This document shows positions 54,790 to 64,000 of a stretch of DNA of 64,000 nt, piece after piece. Below the pieces are notes generated by a model. It worked only from the letters and a program-made list of their open reading frames with translations, was not told where the DNA came from and did not search any database. The stretch's first letter is position 1, and the number at the start of each line of letters is the position of its first letter. The stretch lies in NCBI RefSeq assembly GCF_012979535.1, contig NZ_CP053015.1, forward strand, positions 2,604,001-2,668,000, written 5' to 3'. The position numbers and the translations under genes were made by a program. This stretch comes from Sphingomonas lacunae. Lineage in GTDB: Bacteria; Pseudomonadota; Alphaproteobacteria; Sphingomonadales; Sphingomonadaceae.

Positions 54790-56601
54790 ATGACAGCGCC
54801 CTTCTCCACCCCCGCCTCCGGCCCTGCTGCCGGCCAGACCGACACCCCGCGCGAAATGTCGGGCGCCGACATCATCGTGCAGGCATTGGTGGACCTCGGC
54901 GTCGACACGGTGTTCGGCTATCCGGGCGGCGCCGTGCTGCCCATCTATGACGCGCTGTTCAATCATCCGTCAATCAAGCACATTCTCGTCCGTCACGAAC
55001 AGGCGGCGACCCATGCAGCCGAGGGATATGCCCGTTCGACCGGCAAGCCAGGCGTCGTGCTCGTCACCTCCGGTCCCGGCGCGACCAATGCGGTTACCGG
55101 CATCACCGATGCGCTGCTTGATTCGATCCCGATGATCGTGCTGACCGGTCAGGTGGGCACGCAGCTGATCGGCACCGACGCCTTCCAGGAATGCGACACG
55201 GTCGGCATCACCCGCCACTGCACCAAGCATAATTATCTCGTCATGGACCCGGCGCGGCTCGGCCCGGTGATTCATGAAGCCTTTTACATCGCCACCAACG
55301 GCCGTCCCGGGCCGGTGGTCATCGACATTCCCAAGAATGTGCAGGTGGCGACTGGCGAATATGTCATCCCCGATGTGCTCGAGCACAAAAGCTACCGCCC
55401 GCAAGTGGAACCCGATGCCGCATCGATCGAGGCAGCCGTCGCGCTGATCGCCTCTGCAAAGCAGCCGATTTTCTACACCGGTGGCGGCATCATCAATGCC
55501 GGGCCGGAAGCCAGTGCGCTGCTGCGCGAACTGGTCGAGGCGACCGGCGCACCGATCACCTCCACACTGATGGGGCTCGGCGCCTTTCCGGCAAGCGATA
55601 CGAAATGGCTCGGCATGCTGGGCATGCATGGCACCTATGAAGCAAATCTCGCGATGAACCGGGCGGACCTGATCATCGCCATTGGCTCACGCTTTGACGA
55701 TCGGGTGACCGGCCGGCTCGATGCTTTTTCGCCAAACAGCAAGAAGATACACGTCGATATTGACAGAAGCTCGATCAACAAGATCGTCCATGTCGATTGC
55801 CCGGTGGTCGGTGATGCGCGCAGCGCGCTGGCCGCTATGCTCAAGGAATGGAAAGCCAAGGGCTACAAGAAGCAGGACCTGGGCGAATGGTGGCGGCGTA
55901 TCGACGGCTGGCGCGCGGCGCGCTGCCTCGACTTCCCCGAGAATGCGGCCGCCGATGCCGAGATCATGCCCCAGCGCGCGGTCAAGGCGCTGTATGAGGC
56001 GACCCGCCATCTCGACCCGATCATCACCACCGAGGTTGGCCAGCACCAGATGTGGGCGGCACAGCATTTCGGCTTTGACGAACCCAACCGCTGGCTGACC
56101 AGCGGCGGGCTCGGCACGATGGGCTATGGCTTCCCCGCTGCCAATGGCGCGCAGATTGCCCACCCCGACCGTCTTGTCATCTGCATTGCTGGCGAAGCGT
56201 CCCTGCAGATGAACATCCAGGAGATGGGCACGGTCAGCCAATATCGCTTGCCGGTGAAAATCTTCATCCTGAATAATGAGTGGATGGGGATGGTGCGCCA
56301 GTGGCAGGAGCTGACCTATGAGAGCCGCTATTCAAACAGTTACAGCGACTCCCTGCCAGACTTCGTCAAGCTGGCTGAGGCCTATGGCTGGACCGGCCTG
56401 AAGGTCGAGCGGCTGGGCGATCTGGACGCAACGATCAAGACAATGATCGAAACGCCGGGTCCGGTGATCGTCGATTGCCGCGTGGCCAAACTCGCCAATT
56501 GTTTCCCGATGATCCCGTCGGGTGCCGCCCATACCGAAATGCTGCTCCAGCCGAGCGACGTCACCGGCACGATGGACGATGAAGCAAAGGCGCTGGTGTA
56601 A
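54790..56601 (+). CDS. ilvB: Acetolactate synthase large subunit
   Basis: A 603-residue thiamine-diphosphate enzyme making acetolactate or acetohydroxybutyrate, first step of valine, leucine and isoleucine synthesis. GYPGGAVLPIYDAL and RHEQAATHAAEGYARSTG open the PYR domain; GGLGTMGYGFPAANG and AGEASLQMNIQEMGT with NNEWMGMVRQWQ form the PP domain. The usual GDG/GDA of the ThDP motif is GEA here, a form I believe is common in alphaproteobacteria. A TTG six bases upstream is an alternative start. Confidence 0.96.
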   Translation: MTAPFSTPASGPAAGQTDTPREMSGADIIVQALVDLGVDTVFGYPGGAVLPIYDALFNHPSIKHILVRHEQAATHAAEGYARSTGKPGVVLVTSGPGATNAVTGITDALLDSIPMIVLTGQVGTQLIGTDAFQECDTVGITRHCTKHNYLVMDPARLGPVIHEAFYIATNGRPGPVVIDIPKNVQVATGEYVIPDVLEHKSYRPQVEPDAASIEAAVALIASAKQPIFYTGGGIINAGPEASALLRELVEATGAPITSTLMGLGAFPASDTKWLGMLGMHGTYEANLAMNRADLIIAIGSRFDDRVTGRLDAFSPNSKKIHVDIDRSSINKIVHVDCPVVGDARSALAAMLKEWKAKGYKKQDLGEWWRRIDGWRAARCLDFPENAAADAEIMPQRAVKALYEATRHLDPIITTEVGQHQMWAAQHFGFDEPNRWLTSGGLGTMGYGFPAANGAQIAHPDRLVICIAGEASLQMNIQEMGTVSQYRLPVKIFILNNEWMGMVRQWQELTYESRYSNSYSDSLPDFVKLAEAYGWTGLKVERLGDLDATIKTMIETPGPVIVDCRVAKLANCFPMIPSGAAHTEMLLQPSDVTGTMDDEAKALV

Positions 56602-56604
56602 GTC

Positions 56605-58306
<1,702 letters not shown>

Positions 58307-58336
58307 TCGCTTTGTGCTGCTGGTACCCAACAGCGG

Positions 58337-58363
58337 GGGCGGTCCTTCGGGGCCGCCCTTTTT
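58337..58363 (+). terminator. Rho-independent terminator of ilvC
   Basis: GGGCGGTCC-TTCG-GGGCCGCCC, a 9-bp stem with one G-U pair and a stable UUCG loop, followed by TTTTT, 30 bases after the ilvC stop. Confidence 0.92.
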
Positions 58364-58551
58364 GCTTGGGGAGGAATGGGAGGCAGGCCAGCCCTCCAAA
58401 GCGCTTGATACGGGAGGTCTGCCGAAAAGACGGACGACATCATGGCTGCGCCATTCCTGGAAACGATCCGTTACGATTGTGGCCACTTGCTGCACAGGGC
58501 GAGGAAGCGCATCATGGTGGGAAGAGAGACAAATTCGAGGAGCACCCGACC

Positions 58552-59178
58552 ATGCGCAAGCGTTTCATCCTGACTGCTGCCCTGCCCTTTGCCCTCATCG
58601 CAGGAGCAGGCACGCTGGCCGCGCAAAGTGCGCCGTCGCTGCCCGGTGTTGCCGATACCGGACGGGTCACGAGCGGCACCTATGCGCCCGATGCGGGACA
58701 CACGCTCATAGGCTGGAAAGTCGATCATTTCGGGTTCAACGATTATTTCGGCCAGTTTGGCAATGCGACGGGCACACTGGTGCTGAACAAGGAAAACCCT
58801 GGCGCATCGACAGTGGACATCACCATTCCGGTCGATTCACTGAGCACGGTCAGCGCCGGTCTCAATCGCCATATGGCGACGGCGGATTTCCTTGATGCCG
58901 CCAACCATCCGACTGCGCGCTTTGTTTCCCGCCATGTCATGGTCAACGGCAATCAGGCGACGATCCATGGTGAGTTGACCCTGCGCGGGGTGACCCGGCC
59001 GGTGACGCTCGAGGCACGCTTTGTCGGCGCCGGAACCAATCCGATGAACCGCAAGGAAACCGTCGGCTTCCATGCGACGGCCAGCATCAAGCGCAGCGAG
59101 TTTGGCATGACCTATGCCGTGCCGATGGTCAGCGACAATGTGGACCTGACGATCTCCGTGGCGTTCGAAAAGCAATAA
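58552..59178 (+). CDS. YceI family periplasmic protein
   Basis: A 208-residue exported lipocalin-like protein: signal peptide (FILTAALPFALIAGAGTLAA), then the YceI core (GTYAPDAGHTLIGWKVDHFGFNDYFGQF, TVDITIPVDSLSTV, ADFLDAANHPTARFVS and HGELTLRGVTRPVTLEARF). Members bind polyprenoid-type lipids; the role is unclear. GAGGAG lies upstream of the ATG. It stands alone between the ilvC terminator and the leu leader. Confidence 0.92.
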   Translation: MRKRFILTAALPFALIAGAGTLAAQSAPSLPGVADTGRVTSGTYAPDAGHTLIGWKVDHFGFNDYFGQFGNATGTLVLNKENPGASTVDITIPVDSLSTVSAGLNRHMATADFLDAANHPTARFVSRHVMVNGNQATIHGELTLRGVTRPVTLEARFVGAGTNPMNRKETVGFHATASIKRSEFGMTYAVPMVSDNVDLTISVAFEKQ

Positions 59179-59264
59179 AAGTTCGCTCAGAGTCGAAAAA
59201 ACGCAAGGCTGCGGTCGTGTCAGCACTGGACAGCGCTGCGGCCTTGCGCCTAAAGACGCGGGCA

Positions 59265-59315
59265 ATGATCCGCTCCGGTCTCCTTCTTCTGCGACTTACA
59301 CGCCCTTGGGCGTGA
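59265..59315 (+). CDS. leuL: leuA leader peptide
   Basis: A 16-residue frame, MIRSGLLLLRLTRPWA, with four Leu codons in a row and a fifth two codons later, 87 bases upstream of leuA. The stretch CCCTTGGG at 59303-59310 overlaps its end; it can fold on itself or pair with CCCAAGGG at 59348-59355, and a GC hairpin (59324-59338) lies between. This is the layout of ribosome-stalling attenuation by leucyl-tRNA. The Shine-Dalgarno is weak and there is no clear U-run, so the exact output mechanism is open. Confidence 0.65.
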   Translation: MIRSGLLLLRLTRPWA

Positions 59316-59402
59316 GATGGGCTGCGCGCGGGGCGCGCGGACAACGACCCAAGGGTGAACCTGCCGACCAGCACATCCCTTTCTGATGCAGAAGATTGAC
59401 AC

Positions 59403-61067
59403 ATGACCATGCTCAAGGATCCTTCGGTCAAGTACCGACCCTTTCCCCAGATCAACATTCCCGACCGCCAATGGCCCAACCGGACCATCACAAAGGCGCC
59501 ACGCTGGCTGTCGACCGATCTGCGCGACGGCAACCAGTCGCTGATCGACCCGATGAGCGCCGACAAGAAGCGGCGCTTTTTTGACCTGTTGTGCAAGGTC
59601 GGCCTGAAGGAAATCGAGGTTGGCTTCCCTTCCTCGGGCGCGACCGACTTTGACTTCATCTCGGGACTCGTCCGGTCGGGCGCGGTGCCTGATGATGTAA
59701 CGGTGCAGGTGCTGACACAGAGCCGAGCCGACCTGATCGCCACCAGCTTTGACAGTCTGGAAGGGGCGAAAACCGCCATCGTCCATCTCTACAATGCGGT
59801 CGCACCGATGTGGCGCAAGATCGTGTTCCAGATGGAGCAGAGCGAGATCAAGCAGATCGCCATAGACGGTGCCAAGCTGCTCCGGGACAATGCCGCGCGG
59901 CTGCCCGGCACAGACTGGCGATTTGAATATTCGCCCGAATGTTTCTCCACCGCCGAACTGGATTTCAGCCTCGAGGTGTGCAGCGCGGTGATGGACGTGC
60001 TGCAGCCCACCGCTGAAAAGCCTGTCATCTTCAACTTGCCGGCGACGGTCGAGGCGGCGACACCCAATGTCTACGCCGACCAGATCGAATATTTCAGCCG
60101 CAACATCCCCAACCGGGAAGCGGTGGTCATCAGCCTGCATACCCACAATGACCGCGGCACCGGCGTGGCGGCTGCGGAACTGGGCGTGCTGGCCGGTGGT
60201 GACCGGGTCGAAGGCTGCCTGTTCGGCAATGGCGAGCGGACCGGCAACACCTGCCTCGTCACGGCCGCTCTCAACTTATATACTCAAGGCGTTGATCCTG
60301 AGCTGGATTTCTCTGACATTGATGAGGTGATCCAGACGGTTGAATTTTGCAACCAGCTGCCTGTCCATCCGCGCCATCCCTATGGTGGCGAACTGGTCCA
60401 CACCGCCTTTTCGGGCAGCCACCAGGACGCGATCAAGAAGGGCTTTGCCGCACAGGCGGCGCGCAATGACCAGCTGTGGGAAGTGCCCTACCTGCCCATC
60501 GACCCGGCTGACATCGGTCGCAGCTATGAGGCGGTAATCCGTGTGAACTCGCAATCCGGAAAGGGTGGCGCGGCCTGGGTTATGGAACAGGACCATGGCC
60601 TGAAGCTGCCCAAGAAGTTGCAAGCAGATTTCAGCCGCGATGTGCAGGAACTGGCCGACAGCAGCGGACGCGAGCTGGTTTCCGCCGACATATGGCAAGC
60701 CTTTGAGAGCGCCTATCTCAGCGAGGAAAGCCGCAAGTTCCAGTTGATCGACTGGCAGGAGAATCACAGCGGCGCCGATCGCATCTTCGTCGGCTCGATC
60801 CGGGTCAATGGCCAGGAATCGCGCCTGTCCGGTCGGGGCAACGGCTTGATGTCGAGCGTGATTGCCGCCTTGTCGGAAGCCGGCGGTCCTGACCTCGACA
60901 TCGTCGATTATTCGGAACATGCCATTGGCCATGGCAGCGACGCGCGCGCTGCCGCCTATGTTGAGTGCAGGACCAGCGACGGGCGCAGCGTGTTCGGCGC
61001 CGGCATTGACCCGGATGTTGCCACCGCCAGCGTGCGGGCGCTGTTGAGCGCGGCCAACCGCGTGTGA
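59403..61067 (+). CDS. leuA: 2-isopropylmalate synthase
   Basis: A 554-residue enzyme of the long (LeuA2) class, first committed step of leucine synthesis. LSTDLRDGNQSLIDPMSADKK is the active-site start, HTHNDRGTGVAAAELGVLAG and GNGERTGNTCLVTAALNL carry the metal ligands, and a C-terminal regulatory domain (about 430 onwards) senses leucine. An ATG at 59409 is an alternative start. A leucine-rich leader peptide upstream points to attenuation. Confidence 0.96.
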   Translation: MTMLKDPSVKYRPFPQINIPDRQWPNRTITKAPRWLSTDLRDGNQSLIDPMSADKKRRFFDLLCKVGLKEIEVGFPSSGATDFDFISGLVRSGAVPDDVTVQVLTQSRADLIATSFDSLEGAKTAIVHLYNAVAPMWRKIVFQMEQSEIKQIAIDGAKLLRDNAARLPGTDWRFEYSPECFSTAELDFSLEVCSAVMDVLQPTAEKPVIFNLPATVEAATPNVYADQIEYFSRNIPNREAVVISLHTHNDRGTGVAAAELGVLAGGDRVEGCLFGNGERTGNTCLVTAALNLYTQGVDPELDFSDIDEVIQTVEFCNQLPVHPRHPYGGELVHTAFSGSHQDAIKKGFAAQAARNDQLWEVPYLPIDPADIGRSYEAVIRVNSQSGKGGAAWVMEQDHGLKLPKKLQADFSRDVQELADSSGRELVSADIWQAFESAYLSEESRKFQLIDWQENHSGADRIFVGSIRVNGQESRLSGRGNGLMSSVIAALSEAGGPDLDIVDYSEHAIGHGSDARAAAYVECRTSDGRSVFGAGIDPDVATASVRALLSAANRV

Positions 61068-61164
61068 TTTGTCTGATTCGTCGGGCTTCACAGTCCCGGC
61101 GAATAGGCTAGTTTGCGACGGCTCCGATGGTCCGTGAGAGACCGGGGCGTGTCAGGGAGAGATT

Positions 61165-62859
61165 ATGCGCGTGATGATGACCGCCATCGGGTTTGCAGTG
61201 GCCGGTGCAACTGCAGCCAATGCCCAGGAGCGGCCGACCCTCTACAGCGGCGGTCCGATCATCACCATGGAGGGTGAGACTCCGCATCAGGCGGAGGCCG
61301 TTGTGACCCAAGGCGGGGTCATCCGTTTTGTTGGTCCGCGCACTCAGGCTGAAACCCGTTTTGGTGGGGAGCTGGATCGAGTGGAACTGAACGGGCGGAC
61401 GATGCTGCCCGGGTTGATTGACGCGCATTCGCATTTCGGCATGGCCCTGATGCAGGCCGGCGGTGTCAATCTCGGCAGCCCCCCGGTCGGGCCAGTGAGC
61501 GATGTGGCCGGACTGATCGCAACGATACGCAGCCACATTGAACGCCAGTCCATCCCCGCTGGCAGCTGGGTGGTCGGCTGGAACTATGACCAGAGCCAGC
61601 TGGCTGAGGCGCGGCATGTGACACGGACCGAACTCGATGCCGCCTTCCCCGATCACAGAATCGTCATGCTTCACGTGTCGATGCATGGCGCAGTGCTCAA
61701 TGGCGCGGCGCTGACCGCGTCAGGCATCTCGGCCGCGACAGCCGACATTCCCGGCGGCGTCATCGGCCGTGACGCCGATGGCGAACCCAACGGCCTGCTC
61801 ATGGAAACCGCCATGTTCAGCGCCATGGCTCATCTGCCCCAGCCAACCATGGAGCAACGGCTGGCAGCACTGGAGGCGGCGCAGGCTGCCTATTTCGCGC
61901 AAGGCTATACCCATGCGCGGGAGGGTGCGGCGCAAATGGCAGATATCCGGTTCCTGACCAGCGAGGGCGCCCGCGCCCGGCTGCGCATCGACATGTCGAT
62001 CGAAGCCCTGTTCACGGAACTGCCGACGCTGCTCGCCAATCCGGTCCAGCCCTTTGGGGAGTGGCGGGACCATGTGAAGCTGCAGGGGGTCAAGTTCATC
62101 CTCGACGGATCGCCACAGGCACGCACAGCCTACTTCAGCCGCCCCTATCGCCACGGCGGACCGAACGGCGAACGGGACTGGCACGGCACGCCGATTGTCG
62201 ATCAGGCTACGTTCAATGCGCTGGCCGCGCAGGCCCATGGCGCGGGATTGCAGCTGTTCATGCACGCCAATGGCGATGCCGCGATCGACATGGCGGTGAC
62301 AGGGCTGGAAGCACTGGGCATACGGGCAGCCGACAACCGCCGCCCGGTGGTAATACATTCGCAGTTCCAGCGGCTTGACCAACTGCCCCGCTATGCGGCG
62401 ATTGGGGTGGGCCCCAGCTATTTTACCAACCACACCTTTTTTTGGGGCGATGTCCATGTCGACAATGTCGGTGAGGCCATGGCGAGCGGTATCAGCCCAC
62501 TGGTTGCCGCGCGGGCTGCAGGCCTGCATGTGTCCAACCACAGCGACTATCCGGTGACCGCGCTCGACACGCGCTTCATGCTGTGGTCGGCGATGGCGCG
62601 AACGTCACGCAGCGGCCGAGTGATCGGTACCGATCAGCGAGTCGATGCCTATGCCGCGCTGCAAGCGCTGACGACGGGGCCGGCATGGCAGTTGTTCGAG
62701 GAAGATCGAAAGGGACGCATTTCCGAGGGGTTGCTGGCCGATTTCGTTATCCTCGACCGCAATCCGCTCGAAACGCCGGTGGACGCCATCCGTTCGATCA
62801 GCGTGGTAGCGACGATCAAGGATGGCGTTACCGTCCATGGTGGCCTGTCTCGGGACTAG
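61165..62859 (+). CDS. Exported amidohydrolase, YtcJ-like
   Basis: A 564-residue metal-dependent hydrolase of the amidohydrolase_3 type. A short signal peptide (MMTAIGFAVAGATAANA) suggests export. TMLPGLIDAHSHFGMAL has the HxH metal motif, VKFILDGSPQARTAYFS and LQLFMHANGDAAIDMA follow, and SNHSDYPVTALD and the C-terminal ISEGLLADFVILDRNPLE complete the barrel and beta-sandwich. The substrate is unknown. GGGAGAG precedes the ATG. Confidence 0.9.
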   Translation: MRVMMTAIGFAVAGATAANAQERPTLYSGGPIITMEGETPHQAEAVVTQGGVIRFVGPRTQAETRFGGELDRVELNGRTMLPGLIDAHSHFGMALMQAGGVNLGSPPVGPVSDVAGLIATIRSHIERQSIPAGSWVVGWNYDQSQLAEARHVTRTELDAAFPDHRIVMLHVSMHGAVLNGAALTASGISAATADIPGGVIGRDADGEPNGLLMETAMFSAMAHLPQPTMEQRLAALEAAQAAYFAQGYTHAREGAAQMADIRFLTSEGARARLRIDMSIEALFTELPTLLANPVQPFGEWRDHVKLQGVKFILDGSPQARTAYFSRPYRHGGPNGERDWHGTPIVDQATFNALAAQAHGAGLQLFMHANGDAAIDMAVTGLEALGIRAADNRRPVVIHSQFQRLDQLPRYAAIGVGPSYFTNHTFFWGDVHVDNVGEAMASGISPLVAARAAGLHVSNHSDYPVTALDTRFMLWSAMARTSRSGRVIGTDQRVDAYAALQALTTGPAWQLFEEDRKGRISEGLLADFVILDRNPLETPVDAIRSISVVATIKDGVTVHGGLSRD

Positions 62860-64000
62860 GCAGAAGCGGGCTTGTTCTCCCAGCCGATCACATGATCCAC
62901 CAGCGCGACGATGATCAGCGAAATCAGCATCATCGGCAGGAAAAGGGCGGGGATGACAACCAGCAGCAGCAAGCCTCTGCGCCGGCTGGTTGGCAGTGGG
63001 GGCGCGTCAAGACCTGATCCAGGAGTCCGGCGGCGCCACCACATGATGCTGCCGCTGATCGCTATGGCTATCAGCGCCAGGCCGGTCAGGACGCCAATCA
63101 GCTGATTCACCCAGCCGAAAAGCTGGCCCTCATGCCAGGCAATGCCATAGTTGATCACCCGGTCGATTGGATGCTTGTCGGCAAATCCCTGCCGGCCGGT
63201 CACAGCCCCGGTCTGCGCATCATAGGTGACGGTGCGAATAAGCGGACGATTCTGTGCTTCGCTGGACAGTTTCCAATCCGGGCCATTGGGCGGCCCGAAA
63301 CGGGAGGGCGCATGGGGCGGCTGGATGATCACCGGAAAGGGGAGCCTTTCCCGTTCGGACAAGGCCACGATGCTGGCGAAATTCTGCCCTTGCGTCATCC
63401 GGCTATCGGCTGGGGACGCCGTGGATGCGTTGCCGCCATGATGGTCATGAGCGGCATGACCTGGCGCGGCTTCAACCACCATGCCGCCCTTCCAATCCTG
63501 TGATCCCTGATTGACCCAGCCAGCCTGTTGCCTGACCATCCTGAAAGCCGTGGCCCACCCATCGGTCCAGGGCAGGCCACTGACCAGCAAGACCAGCGCG
63601 AGACCCGACACCCAGAAACCGGTGACGGCATGAAGGTCGCGCCACACCAGACGCTTGCCAGCCGCAGACAATCGAGGCCAAACAACGCCAGCCAGCCCCC
63701 TGCCGCGCGGCCACCAAAGGTAGAGGCCGGAGAGAATCAGCACAATGGCCCAGCTGGCTGCGGTTTCGACAAGCAAGCCGCCGGCCCGGCCAAGCAGCAG
63801 CGATCCGTGAAGCCGTTGCAGCCAGTTGCTCCAACGTTGATCGGGATTGATGATGACCGTGACCTGGCCGGTTGCGGAGACGAAGACCTCCCGTTGTCCG
63901 CCACCATCTGGCAGGTCAAGCCAGACGGCAGCTGGCTCACCCACGCCGCGCGGCAGGCGATAGGACCTCAGCGTCGCCCCAGGCGCGACAGCCAAAGCTG
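62856..64000 (-). CDS. PepSY-associated transmembrane protein, N-terminus beyond window
   Basis: At least 380 residues; the frame runs off the right edge, and the TTG at 63995 is not a credible start. Four hydrophobic helices are visible (ASWAIVLILSGLYLWWP, VSGLALVLLVSGLPW, LIGVLTGLALIAIAISGSIMWW, LLLLVVIPALFLPMMLISLIIV), with RLHGSLLLG, WRDLHAVTGFW and ISGSIMWWRRR typical of the PepSY/PiuB iron-reductase-like family. A His-rich loop (HAAHDHHGG) may bind metal. It usually accompanies TonB receptors. Its 3' end overlaps that of the amidohydrolase by four bases. Confidence 0.88.
   Translation of the reverse strand, partial: ALAVAPGATLRSYRLPRGVGEPAAVWLDLPDGGGQREVFVSATGQVTVIINPDQRWSNWLQRLHGSLLLGRAGGLLVETAASWAIVLILSGLYLWWPRGRGLAGVVWPRLSAAGKRLVWRDLHAVTGFWVSGLALVLLVSGLPWTDGWATAFRMVRQQAGWVNQGSQDWKGGMVVEAAPGHAAHDHHGGNASTASPADSRMTQGQNFASIVALSERERLPFPVIIQPPHAPSRFGPPNGPDWKLSSEAQNRPLIRTVTYDAQTGAVTGRQGFADKHPIDRVINYGIAWHEGQLFGWVNQLIGVLTGLALIAIAISGSIMWWRRRTPGSGLDAPPLPTSRRRGLLLLVVIPALFLPMMLISLIIVALVDHVIGWENKPASA

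Noticed and set aside
54693..54950. A leader peptide for ilvB (frame starting MPPIRRGHIVLG)
   Set aside because: It holds a few Ile, Val and Leu codons but no run, does not stop before ilvB, and there is no alternative stem pair as seen for leuA.

Overview
The window is a high-GC chromosomal segment of an alphaproteobacterium, most likely a member of the Sphingomonadales. The pointers are: the rpsB-tsf-pyrH-frr-uppS-cdsA-dxr-rseP-bamA-ompH-fabZ order with no lpxD or lpxA next to fabZ (sphingomonads use glycosphingolipids in place of LPS); LexA boxes of the alphaproteobacterial GTTC-N7-GTTC type; a zinc-free L31; the Anbu/ATP-grasp/alpha-E/transglutaminase operon; and short CTCCCC/GGGGAG palindromic repeats of a kind common in this order. 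There is no sign of a plasmid, prophage or insertion sequence.

Layout. 1-3140: end of gltB, gltD and a ferredoxin-type FAD reductase. 3175-13548: a sulfatase locus, the main accessory region. It holds two exported type I sulfatases, a lipoprotein formylglycine-generating enzyme, a tandem thioredoxin-fold isomerase-like protein, a DUF2855 protein, a membrane-tethered alpha/beta-barrel-like protein, a glutathione transferase, a membrane-anchored metallo-beta-lactamase-fold hydrolase and a TetR-type repressor. Four promoters here carry the same 17-bp inverted repeat, TGGCA-N7-TGCCA or a one-mismatch version, so the genes look like one TetR-controlled regulon. 13685-16063: glutathione-dependent formaldehyde dehydrogenase, a VOC protein and an SDR. 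16276-27863: rpmE and the long translation/envelope cluster read leftwards. 28042-28776: a gene-poor stretch with tandem LexA boxes and a small SOS-type membrane protein. 28752-32536: pssA, psd, icd and a secreted protein.

32722-41804: an HTH protein, a CPA2 antiporter, an M16 peptidase, a nitrilase-family amidase, a small exported protein, a NUDIX hydrolase, a DUF4126 protein and tRNA-Ala(CGC). 41926-47745: trxB, a 778-bp noncoding stretch with helically phased 11-bp repeats and an orphan LexA box, then the Anbu operon. 47888-52263: an orphan ParA ATPase, an RHH-like partner and two divergently read SPOR proteins, probably a cell-pole or division module. 52281-61067: an outer-membrane barrel, serB and miaA with overlapping 5' ends, ilvB-ilvH-ilvC, a YceI protein, and leuA behind a leucine-rich leader peptide. 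61165-64000: a secreted amidohydrolase and a PepSY membrane protein cut by the window edge.

The best candidates for undescribed biology are the sulfatase regulon with its own periplasmic sulfatase-maturing enzyme, the LexA-controlled small membrane protein at 28540, and the phased-repeat region near 43 kb. Functions are assigned by recognising motifs and gene order by eye; no database search was possible.
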